Source of the DNA: Branchipolynoe longqiensis | Taxonomy: Eukaryota; Annelida; Polychaeta; Phyllodocida; Polynoidae | Direction: 5' to 3' | Assembly (NCBI GenBank): GCA_030323885.1 | Contig: CM059190.1 | Coordinates: 104,511,856 to 104,575,855 of the forward strand | Length of the DNA: 64,000 bases | Shown: positions 20,838-31,410 of the stretch, in pieces | How the letters are laid out: each line of letters begins with the position of its first letter | Position numbering within the stretch: position 1 is the first letter of the stretch | Notes under the pieces: generated by a model | Seen by the model: only the letters and a program-made list of their open reading frames with translations | What the model was told of the DNA's origin: nothing | The model's database searches: none | Position numbers and translations under genes: made by a program

Positions 20838-23808
20838 CTACCTGAAACCTCCACAGAACACCTCCACACACACAATGCAGGTGCGCTTGGTCAAATGTTG
20901 TTCCTGTGGATCTGGGATTGTTTCAAGCAACCTAGTCTTTTCTCGGGTGTGAGAACGCAACACTCGGGTGTTATAACTCTCAGGGCTGGGTCTGGGTGGT
21001 GGTGGGCGTTTAGTCTCTCCAGTCTCAGTCCGTCGATATCCTAACCCTCTCGTCGTGTCAGGCGATGTCCTGACAGATGGAGTCCCGACAGGTGGAGTCC
21101 CGACAGATGGAGTCCCGACAGGTGGAGTTCCCAGGCGATATGCACCACTGGTCGCTGTGTCCGAGCCCGGCGTGCAGGGGGTGGGTGTATAGTGGTTGGG
21201 TGAGTGGTGGGTGGGTGTGTGCTGGGTGGGTACGCGGTGGCTGGCCGCCTTGGCCGCATCCTGCCGTATCTCAAGCCATGCCTTCCTTGCCTCCTCTGCC
21301 GTCTCGCCTGTGACGTCATTGCCAGCCGTGCGGGGGGAGGGTTCGTGGGGGGCGGGTCTTTTCCGTCCACGTGGTGAGTCGACATCCATTTCTGGTTGGC
21401 GTTCCGGTTTGCGTTCCGGATCGATGGCCACCACAGGATCGAACCCATCATGCCTCGCCACCCGCCTGTGCTGCTGGGGGACAAAGGAAGGAAAAGACAC
21501 AACAGTACCGCCATCTTCATTCCTTTCAGTCATTCTGTTATTGCATTCTCCATATACACCTTTACTGCCCCCAACACCCTTGTCCCTCCTTTTAGCCTCC
21601 TCTCTCTCTCCATTTACACCTGTGAATGCACATTCAATCCTGCACCTTCTTTTAGGGTCCCTATTCTCTCCAGCACTATCTTGGTCCTTACTTTTAGGGT
21701 CCCCCTTGTGCTCTGTCCCTTCTGTGCTTCCAGCCCTTTTATGGTTCCCTTTCTAGCTGACATTCCCTGTGCATTCAGGTCCTCTATTTTTTTGAGCCTG
21801 TAGCTGAGACTTGCCCCGAGTCACCATTGTGTGTGTGTTTGGTAATCCTATATTTATGCCTCCACCACTATAGTTGTCTAGACTTGGTAATTGTCCTTGA
21901 AATTGCCCTGTGGACAATTGACAATTTTCACCAACCCCAATTTCTTCACTATTTGTGTTGTGTGTGTGGCTTACCACTTGTCTCTGCCTCAACTTCTGGT
22001 TCTTTCTCTGTGCCCAGGTTAGTCTAGAATTGATTAAATCCCATTCCATCTCCCCATCAGCCGACTTTACTAGATCTCTGTTCAACACTCTTTTGCTATT
22101 TTCTGGGCCCACAACAGTCACCGCAGCTCCCCTGACATCTGTCATAATGAACCCTGGGTCAAACTGTCTGTCCAATGGCCCTGGCTCATTAACCAGCAAT
22201 AATAATGCATCTCCCACTTTCAGCTGTACTGCATTAGCCCTGTTAATTGCTCTTGCTGTATTATACTGTCTGCTAATGGCCCTGTTTCTTACTGCTTCTT
22301 GCAGTGAATCTGTCAATTCATCAATTCTTCTAGCTGCATTTGATGAAACCTCCCCGGTCTGTCTGTATAATAACTGGGACTGTGGTTTATTTGGATGTCT
22401 ACCAAACTGTAGATAGAATGGTGAAAACCCTGTGGGACCCAGAGATGTGCATCTATATGCCAATAGTGCATCCCCCAAATATTCTTCCCACTCACTGGCT
22501 CTAGCATTGACCAATTTCGCCAGCATGCTTTTTAGTGTTCTGTGGAAACATTCCACCATGCCATTTGATTTTGGGTGGTATGGGGTGGTGTGTCTTACTT
22601 CCACACCCAATTCTTCTAAATATCCCACAATGAGTTTGTTCTTAAATTCCAGACCATTATCAGTCAGAAATACTTCTGGTGCTGAATATCTGGGTATGTA
22701 GTCTCTTACTAAATAATCATAGATCCCCTGGGCTGATTTGTTGTGGAGGGGTTTTACCTCCACCCAGCCTGTGCAGTGATCTATGACAGATAGTAGATAT
22801 TTATTTCCCTCTTTGCTTTCTGGGAATGGCCCTGTCAGATCTGCTGCTATCAGCAGTCCTGGAACAACTGGGAGTGGCATTGCAGTGGGGAGTGGGTAAT
22901 CCCTCTTCACCCTGTTTAGAGAGCATGGTGGACATTTTGCTATAAATTTGGCAACATCCCCTCTGGCCATCTAAAATGTTCCTGCACTCTCTGTAATGTT
23001 TTTGTCATTGCCATGTGCCCCACATCTGTATGAGCCCGTTCTACTACTTGTTCTCTGAACTGCACTGGCAACATTAATCTTGGATAGATATTTCCCCCTG
23101 GTGGTGGAATTAGTGAATACACCAACCCATCCATTAGGATATAATCATCCTGATCTTCCCTTGCCAAGCTCGCCTGTGGAGTGTCAGCCTGCAGTTTGCC
23201 AATGGATTCCCTGTCTAACTGGTAATTTTCAAAAGGGATCTCCTCCTCCATACCTGCTATTTCCACCACTGACATCTGTTCTGGCTCTTCAGATACTACC
23301 ACCGGTCTCAGCCTAGACAGTATGTCTGCCCATACATTAGAAGCACCTGCAAAGTAATGAATTGGGGCTGAATATTCAGCCAGTAACACGGCCCATCGTT
23401 GCAGGCGGCTGTTCTTCATTTCTTTCTGAAACAAACATTTTAATGGCTTATGATCAGTGTAGATCACAAACTCAGCACCATACAGATAAGGTCTTAATTT
23501 GATGAGTGCAAATATCATTGCATATGCCTCTTTTTCAATGGTGGGATAGTTCAGCTGGGCTGTATTCAACCCCTCACTAATCAAATGTACTGGCCTTTCT
23601 ATCCCATTCTCATCTTCTTGTACCAATATAGCACCTATACTGTAATCTGAAGCATCTGTATAGAGCTTATACGTTTTTTTAGGATCTGGAAATTTGAGTA
23701 TCACACAGTCCAAAAGGAGCTGTTTTAACTCACCCCAGACTTTTTGGCACTCAGCCCCCCACACAAATTTCACTGAGTTTTTGGTCAGATGGGTCAGTGG
23801 CGCTACTA
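20838..23808 (-). pseudogene. Ty3/Gypsy RNase H, integrase and long pol tail, first body
   Basis: Positions 22940-23808 carry RNase H (KLYTDASDYSIGAILVQ, YTDHKPLKCL) and the integrase finger start. Positions 21753-22970 carry the integrase core with all three acidic residues (IAADLTGPF; FLTDNGLEFKN; SNGMVECFHRTL) and a GPF-like C-terminal part (GPLDRQFDPGFI, VVGPENSKRVLNRDLV). The frame break in the integrase finger is the same as in the second body. A single stop at 21753-21755 is followed in the same frame by another 300 codons to 20838: a basic and Pro/Thr-rich tail with TPPVGTPSVG repeats and NTRVLRSHTR near its end. The in-frame match joins this pol to the downstream env region. The RT that should precede 23808 is absent. 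Confidence 0.88.
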
Positions 23809-25820
23809 GTGGGGGGCCATGCATGGGTATTTTTTTCTTTTCATTTCAAATTGATGCAAAAGTTTCGTTTTCAGTACCAATTTGATGGTATGGGTCTATA
23901 GAACAAATTTGGTTCGAGTGTCAAGCTCTCAGATAAAAAAATTCAAAATGGCTGCCAAAATCAAAGATCGCTGCCAATTTAGTGGGGTTTTTTGCATTAC
24001 GCCTCATAACTTTTGTCGTATGGAACCTAGAATGATGATTTTGGTGTCTATATATGGGTTTTCATGTATGAGTAATTGAATAAAAATAAAATAAACATGA
24101 TTGGAATATATCTTATATGGTATTTCCATACCCAATGAGACAATAAATACAAAATGTGACGATACAAATGGGGTATTTTTTCTGGGTGTCTTTCCAGGTT
24201 GTTTCTGAGATGGCTGGGGTAACGATATGGCAGTTGTGTATTTTGTGCCAAAAGCAAACTGAGGAAGTGCTTGTTTGTCCTCTTGCGAATCCATTCGCCA
24301 GTCATAGAGAGGAAGCCTACAGAGAAATCACCAGGCTCGCAAGTCAGTTCAGCGCAATTGGTGCTGCTCCCCACCCAGACATAGAACTTCCAGATGAAGA
24401 ATCCATGCAGAAGAATCATGCATCCTGGCATACATCTTGAGATCAACTTTACAGGGCATCAGCACTTGACCATGCAAAAAAAAGTCATAATGAAGGATTG
24501 ACTCCTGTAAGAAAAAGATCCCGGTGGAGTAATGCAGCCGTTAATCGTAATCTGTGTATCTTCTGTGGTGATGAAACAAATGAAGCAGACCATTCTTTCC
24601 AGAAGGTTAAACTCACCCAACAGATACATGATAAGGCAGTCGTGCTGGAGGAAGAGCGTATTGTGGCACTCCTTGCTGAAGGCGATCTGGTCGCCATTGA
24701 AGCTAAGTACCATCAGAATTGCTACACAGGGTTCAATCGCCGTTACGATGCGATTTGTAAACAAGACAGAGCTAGCGAAAATCTTGAGGCCGCAACAGAA
24801 AATGAATTGCTCCAATTTATAAAGGAAGAAGTCACTGGAGGTCGTAGAATTTTTGCATTGCAAGATCTGACAGATATGATGACCGAGAGATTAGAACAAC
24901 ATGGAATCCAGAAGACTGTGAACGGGACACGCCTAAAGGATAGAGTCCTGGAACACTTCCCGAATTTGACAGAGGAGAAAGGTATCCGAGACCGAGTTTT
25001 CATCGTTTGTTCGAAGACGGCTAGAAGGATCATATCAGATGCAACTCAAACACCAGATGAGGAAGCATGTACATTACTAATGGCAGCATCGATTCTCCAT
25101 AAAGCTGTTTTTGATCATGACACTACATTCAAGTTTGATGGTTCATTTCCCAATGGTTGCGAAGAATCATCTGTTCCACAACGTATAAAGTATTTCTTCC
25201 GTCAACTACTCGCAGGACCCAAATCATCGCCAGAACAAGAGAATCCAGGAAGATCCTCTCTGTGAGTCAGTTGGCCATGCTAAATATAACTTCTCTTTCA
25301 ACGAACTTGAATTGTGAGCCTCCACTGGCAGTGTTCCTGGCCCTCAAATTGCATTCCGAAACAAGAAGCAAGAAGCTGGTAGAACTACTACATAAATATG
25401 CTCTGAGTGTGTCATATAAGAAAGTCCTCAGCATTGAAACTAGATTTGCACAGGCTATTGCAGATAATACAAGGAACAATGCTGATATAGTCTGTCCTAC
25501 AAATTTGCATCACCACATTTTCACAGTTGCAATCCTGGATAACTTGGATCACAATCCCACATCACGCACTGCAAGCTCATGCTTCGATGGAACTGGTATT
25601 TCAATATTTCAGTTTCCTTCATCACAGACGCCTGGGTTGGACTAAGAATGTCTACGAATCAACGCACAGCAAAGAGGAGCACGCAGCAGTGAACCCATCC
25701 TGCCTCGTTCGTATACATTTGTACCACCTGTGGGCCGAAATCTTGTCACCCAACCTCCGGTAAAAGATGTGCAACCAGTGGCAACAAGTTCATTCGTTGA
25801 GGAGAAACAGCATGACCAGG
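23809..25820 (+). pseudogene. Orphan Cys-motif gene fragment replacing the Gypsy RT
   Basis: Non-Gypsy DNA lying exactly where 811 bp of reverse transcriptase (equivalent to 9507-10317) are missing. It reads on the plus strand, opposite to the element. From about 24210 there is LCILCQKQTEEVLVCPL with ASWHTS some 60 residues later. After a frameshift near 24440, the 255-codon ORF 24498-25265 has NLCIFCGDETNEADHSF, a coiled, charged region and VAIEAKYHQNCYTGFNRRY. A further frame (25157-25645) has LSVSYKKVLSIETRFAQ and DNLDHNPTSRTASSCFDGTG. Open reading continues to the junction near 25820 (ILPRSYTFVPPVGRN). The paired CxxC and H-x-x-C sites suggest a zinc-binding N-terminus. I recall similar intronless multi-copy genes of unknown function in fish, corals and molluscs, but know no named domain. 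The 3' end is cut off. Confidence 0.6.
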
Positions 25821-26336
25821 CCTGGAGGGGAACACCCTTGGGAACCTCTGCCTCCAGTATTCTACCTCCTCTACTGCCCCTGCCACACTAGCACATGTAG
25901 CTTCTGTCCCTATCCACCTGTGCTCCTCCCCATTCAGGATAATACTCATATCTGAATAGGACAGCATGGCATTACATTGCTGCATGACATCTGTCCCAAT
26001 CAGGATATCATGTTGTAACTCTCCCACTACACAGAAATCACATTCAACTCCCACCAGGGTGACCTTCCCCACTCCCCTTGTAGGAATCAAGTGTCCTGAA
26101 AGTGAGCGAAGCCTCAAACCCTGCTGTAGTTGACCCCTTGCATATCCTCTCAATTTGAGAGCATTGTATACTTTACTCTTTATCATGCTCTTACTGGCAC
26201 CAGTATCAATTAAACCTGAATATGAAATTCCACCAAATTCCACTTGAATACATGGTCTTAAATCTGATGCCTGTCCTAGTTTTCTGACTGCTCTTCTTGG
26301 TGTGGCCTTGGTGTCTGCACCTCTCTTGGTGAGCAA
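25821..26336 (-). pseudogene. Ty3/Gypsy protease region, first body
   Basis: Aspartic protease that cuts the polyprotein. It has the active-site GLIDTGASKSMIKS, the flap-side GVECDFCVVGELQHDILIGTDV and the downstream linker (EEVEYWRQRFPRVFP). It is nearly identical to 10330-10800 of the other body. It stops at 25821, where the orphan gene fragment begins. An 11-bp deletion near 26290 shifts it out of frame with gag. Confidence 0.9.
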
Positions 26337-27555
26337 CTATATAATCAGGGTGGTAGCTATATGCACAATAACTACACCTGACTGTATCTCGCCCTGGACC
26401 CTGGTACCTCTGTCGAGGGGCATGTCCCACTACTTGACGTGGCGCCCTCCTTCTCTCACCTCTATTGACATTAGCATTGGCGGGCAGTGCTGGTGCAGTC
26501 TGCACCACCACTGTTGATGGTGGGGCTGGTGCTACAGCCAACTGGGCAGCATGTACTGGCTGCTCAGTGTGCTCTGCCATCATTTTTCTGAGACTTTTAA
26601 TCTCACCCTGGAGCATCTTAAATGCCGCCCTATCTGCACTACCACTGGCTTCTACCCTTGCATGCCTTTCCATAGCTCCTATCTCCATGGGTTCCTCCTG
26701 TCTATGGGCCTCAGTCAGCCTGCCTCCTAGGCCTGCCAGGCCTTCCTCATTTTCCATGGCTACAGACATGGCTGCCTCTAGGCTAACTGCCCTGGCCAGG
26801 CGTACATTCAGCCTGACCACTGGCTCAATTAAAGAGTCCTCAAACTTCTTAATTACCATGCCATGGACTGCACCCAGCTTGGCCAGCCCTTTCTCTGGCC
26901 ATGCCCTCTGTACTGCCATACTGTATCGCATACAGTACGCCGACATCAGCTCACCTTTCTCTTACTTGAGTGAGAATACTATGTCAATTAGGGCAGTGGC
27001 TTCCCTGGCTGTTAAGAACAGCCCAACCAGGCACTCCCGGACCGCCTCCCATGAGCTGTTAGCATCATCTTCATATACTGAATATATGACCTCATGGAGG
27101 TTGCCCCTAGAATGGCTGAGTGCAAACTTCACTACATCTGCCCCCATTGCTTATGACACTCTACCTGCCCGGCCTACCTGCTCAACCCAAGTCCTCAGTG
27201 CTCCCAGGTCTGACCCATCCACAGTGGCTATCTGTCTTCCCTGATCCTTAAGGTCCCTTACAGCCCTCTCATCTACTTTAACTCGATCTCTCCCTAGTGC
27301 CAGGTGCTCCTCTCTCGTCATTCTCTCTTCTAGGATCTGTGCATGCTCTTGGTTGGACCTGGTCCCATGTCCCCTGTTTTCTCTGAGCACTCTGGCCTGG
27401 GCTTCCAACTGTCCAGCTGCATATTTGGTTAAATATACTAGCCGATCCCCATCTGTGGGTATCTCCCCTGAGGCTACCCCAAGTGTGAACCAGTCGGCAA
27501 ACCCTCTATTTAATTCTGCTTCTGCCATTGTGATATCTGTACTGTTATCTGGCAC
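26206..27555 (-). pseudogene. Ty3/Gypsy gag, first body
   Basis: Particle protein, three frames: 27151-27555 (start MPDNSTDITMAEAELNRG), 26962-27147 and 26206-26946. Breaks are a small change near 27150 (frameshift) and a nonsense codon at about 26960, where the other body reads SLKQEKGELMS. The last part carries the junction that is intact here (GLAKLGAVHGMVIKKFEDS) but deleted in the other body. The unusual finger CSYCAYSYHPDYIVAHQERC is conserved. Reading from 27555 may use an upstream Met not present in the second body; MAEAELNRG is the shared start. Confidence 0.88.
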
Positions 27556-28349
27556 AATGCCCCTCCTTCTATCTCTCCAGTTTATAACTGTTATTCACTT
27601 ACTTTAATATTTCAGTAAGCACTACAGCTCCACCTGTGTGTGCATATATTTTCATAGAAATCCCATTTATCTGTGGATATATATCAAAACACAATATATA
27701 TCAACACCATTTAAAACACCCGACAGACAATTCCAGTTGTTTACTCCCCTACACACACACAGTGCTCTTGTTTACACTCCCCTGCACACACACAGACCCC
27801 TGCCTGCCTGCTATACACAGTCTACCCAGGGTGGGTCGCTTTACTGCTGGGTGCCCCCCTACACGCACAGAGACTGGGTGGTTTGCTTTGCTTCGCTACA
27901 ATCCCCACCTTATTTTAAAGCTGCACACTCCTGCAACAAAACATACAATCCTAAAAACCAACACACCGTCCTTACTATGTATGTTTGATACCTCGGCACT
28001 TACCACCCTTTCGCCATCAACTGAAATCCCTATCACTTCAATTTACAGGATCCGCTTCTCTGAAATATCAACATTCCATCTTTACAGGGTCTGCTTCTCT
28101 GAAATATCAAGGCTCCAACCCTTGGACTATGCCCCTTTAACTCAGGGTGGGTGCGCCTGGCAGCTGGGTGCGGCCCCCAGCTCTCCCACACCCACACACA
28201 CACAGATCCTTTGAGTCCTGCCGGTTGTTTATACTCGGCGGTGGGTGGTGTGCTTGCTGTGTGTATTTATCAAACATTTGTTATCACAGTATACTCTGCA
28301 GTCTGTTTATACTAGTAAAATATCCTAGCCAAAGGAGTGCGACCACCAA
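27556..28349 (-). other. Leader of the Ty3/Gypsy element with candidate primer-binding site
   Basis: About 800 bp of untranslated leader between LTR and gag, missing from the second body. Directly after the LTR end (28350) the minus strand reads TTGGTGGTCGCACTCC. A TGG within two bases of the LTR is what a tRNA primer-binding site looks like; I cannot say which tRNA. A direct repeat of CTTCTCTGAAATATCAA lies near 28050-28110. Confidence 0.6.
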
Positions 28350-30567
28350 TGTTCTGTTGGTCACTGCCCCCTCGCCACTACTACTGGCTAGTTATTTTCA
28401 GTTCTTCAAGTCAATTTAACATCACACATGTTATTTTAGCATAAAAGCACGTTATTTTAGCATTAAATACAATATTTTAGAATTAAATACGTTAATTTAA
28501 TCTGAAATCAGACGAGAAATGGACAAGAACTGACTGAGCGCCGAATTTAACAATATATAAATTTATATTATTCTTTACGCTGGCTAGAAGCGGACTGAGC
28601 CATCGTGTGGTTCTGGCGGCGACGCGCGCACACCACGGCCTTCCCGAATTTCAACTTATATATAAATTTATATCGTTCTTTAACCCGAACCGTCGGCACC
28701 GGGCACACCCGCAATGACCTTCCCGAATTTAAAATAATACATAAATCTATACCATTCTTTAACACAGAGCCGGTGGCGTCGCGCACCACTACTAACGGCC
28801 TTCCCTAATCGTTTTTGGATTAGATATGAAGTTACCATCGCACGCCCACCCTTATTTAATTCTTTCTGATTGCAATTAGTTTACATGTAATTCTATATAT
28901 TGGGCCAGAACCGGACGAAAAACAGACTCAGCTCATCCTCGCACTCTATCAAGTTCTTCCTTATTTTCAGTATTTCTTCCCTCCTTGCTACTCTACTCTC
29001 ATGCCTCTTCATCATTTCTTTACTCCTTGCTGCTCTGATCCTGTGCCTCCTTTCCCTTCTCCCTTCTTCTGCCCTTTCTGCCCTGATCCATGCCAGTATC
29101 CTGTCAAAATCTTCATCCAACAATCGTAGCCTTTCTTCCCTTTCTCTTATCTTATTCAGGGCCTCCTGGTCTTCCATTGTTACATATATACATATATCAA
29201 CAATAGTATCAACACATATATATTAAAGTTCACACCTTCTTATTCGTTTCATGTATTGTGTGAGTGCAGGCGGTGTGTATGCCATGTGGTTGTGTTTCCC
29301 TGGTTAGATAATACATATATCAACAATAGTATCAACATATATATATTAACGTTCACACATTATATACTAACGTTCACACATTCACACATGGCGGTACACA
29401 GTGTCAAAACCTTCCTCCGACGCCTTGGCACCCAGGACAAGATGTATAGACAATTTGGGTCCTACCTGGCCACCGACGACATGCGAGCCTGTTGTCATCT
29501 CGGGTGTCTTCTTCGCGAGGTCTTCTGTCTTCTGGCTGAACTTCAGACAATCATTGTGGTCACCAATTATAATAACAGGGATGCTCGGCCGTGTTGAGCA
29601 CCCGATGCTACTACAATACTCTTCCCCTTCATATCACCTGTGATGCAGTCGTACTAAACCAATAGTATCAACTTATCAACCAACACTAACCACTACTAAG
29701 GAAGAAAGGAAGGCAAGTCAGTGAGGGTGTTGGATAGACAGTGAGGGTGTTGTGCTTTAATCAAGTTAATGACACCAACTGCTCACCTACCAGTGACCCA
29801 TCAGCCTAACCCTCACCTTCTACAGTCCAGACCTTGCCTCATTATCAACTTAGCCTGTATACTGAAAGCAGTGCCTACAGCAGCAGGGGACAGGAGTCCT
29901 ATGGCTGTGTATACACTCAATTTGAATAGGTGAATTTGGCTAGCATCAGACAGAGTGTCTGGGGGTCCTGCTCAAGAGTAGGTCTGTCTCACTCAAGAGC
30001 CAGGAGTAGAGTGATCCCTCTCCAGAGTGTCTGGAGAAGTTTCTTGAATAATTAATTAGAATGAGACCTGTGTGGCCATGATAGGCCAAGGGGGGTCAGG
30101 CGACCGGATCTCCCACAGCCAGCCAATCAGACACTCCCCAACAGACTGACCAGTGCAATGCCCTAATATGGGGGGTTGCCACCCAAAACCAGCCTGCAGG
30201 GTGTGGCTCTAAGGCATGTAGTATGGCTGGTGTGCTTGGCCCTGGGTCCCATAGGGGCAGATAGTTGCATACAGTTACAATTAGATATATATATACCAAA
30301 AATGTCCCTTTTCTCCAATTGCATTCTTTATGAATACATAGAGGAACATTTCATCAACCTTGAATTGCTTCATATATAAGAACATCTCTTCATTAACTTT
30401 AGGCATCATGCATGAACATATATCTCACATAGTTTATATCATGTCACCATAGGAGTGGGGGCACCATTGCTTTTAGATTACATAACCTTCTCCCCACTCC
30501 AAGCCCAAGAATAATAATGCTCTCTGTCAATATATAATTCTTTACCGAAAATCCGTATATTTTTACA
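28350..30567 (-). repeat. 5' LTR of the env-bearing Ty3/Gypsy element (2218 bp)
   Basis: On the minus strand it runs from TGTAAAAATATACGG (30567) to CAACAGAACA (28350), so it has TG...CA ends and is bordered by a candidate primer-binding site. It matches 12050-13920 along its length, except for an extra segment at 29292-29596. Promoter and polyadenylation signals of the element would lie here; I did not find a clear one. Unusually long for a Gypsy LTR. Confidence 0.85.
29292..29596. other. ~300-bp segment present in only one of the two LTRs
   Basis: Relative to the LTR at 12050-13920, extra DNA interrupts the sequence after ATGCCATGTGGTTG and ends before TTGAGCACCCGATGC. Its first part repeats LTR-like ATATATCAACAATAGTATC; the rest (from about 29388) is unique in the window and open on both strands over some 70 codons. 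It could be an insertion with local duplication. Function unknown. Confidence 0.65.
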
Positions 30568-30790
30568 ATTAGTTCTTGCTACTGCCATCAGAGGGCAGGT
30601 GGAAATCTTCTATAACAATAAGGCAGCATGTTGCACAATTGAATGAGTTGCATTAGTTCTCACTACTGCCATCAGAGGGCATGTGGAAATCCTCTATAAG
30701 GTATAATTCACAGAGCATTCTGCAAAGTGAGGTGGTAGCTGTTAATAACATTAGTTCTGCCCCTTCCGTCAGAGGGATGTGTGATGTTGG
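30568..30790 (+). repeat. ~95-bp tandem repeat with CTCF-like core, right array
   Basis: Begins directly at the LTR edge with TTAGTTCTTGCTACTGCC. Cores CCATCAGAGGGCAG at 30585-30598 and a one-base variant at 30669-30682, then a degenerate third unit near 30767. Same family and same orientation as 6951-7856, so the Ty3/Gypsy compound most simply sits within one array. Confidence 0.83.
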
Positions 30791-30814
30791 AAATGGTCCA
30801 GTGAGTAACCTTTA

Positions 30815-31410
30815 AGCCGTGTTCACACGGGGAATGTAAATCGATTCGTAGAAATCGACTTGCCTAGTTCGACGCACATTTCCCGTGTGAACGGGCGGCT
30901 GAGTCGGATTACGCCTGATTATGCCTGAATCGATTCCTGTGATGCGGATACTGTAAACCACCTGTGGAGGTCAATTACGTGAGTCGATTTCTGTGAATCG
31001 ATTTATTTTGTCCGTGTGGATGCACTGAGGGGGATTAAGGACATCACACGCATGCGCAGTCGAGACCTTAGTTTGTTGACTTTCCGGTCAATCAAAAGCG
31101 CATATTATATAATTTAGTCTATTAAACCGCTAGCTGTGCACAGATATTTTTTTTATCATTTATTTAATCATTTATTTTTTGGGTTTCACTGCCCAGCAGA
31201 AGTTTTGACTGTTCCAAACCAATACGATTCATTAAATACATATCTAGGTCGAATCCACTGTCTCGTGGTGGCGCTGGTCAGACTGGACTTGCTCATGCGC
31301 AGATATCCACTTCCGCCTTCAAGCGCTGCCCGTGTGAACGGGCGGCTAATTCGACTCGCCTGATTCGATTTGTCTGATTCGCCTCACATTTTGCCCGTGT
31401 GAACACGGCT
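30815..31410 (+). mobile_element. Inverted-repeat DNA element, family AGCCGTGTTCACACGGG, copy 1
   Basis: 596 bp between AGCCGTGTTCACACGGG and its inverse. Motif CCCGTGTGAACG recurs several times inside, in both orientations, next to GAATCGA-type inverted sub-repeats. No coding capacity. Copies 2 and 3 are at 37226-37850 and 39189-39742. TSD evidence is clearest at copy 3 (TAA). It is probably a MITE of a PIF/Harbinger-like family, inferred from the 3-bp TWA target. Confidence 0.82.

Noticed and set aside
21196..21803. Plus-strand open frames of 135-186 codons
   Set aside because: They are the antisense of the pol tail of the Gypsy element; composition mirrors the minus-strand coding frame.
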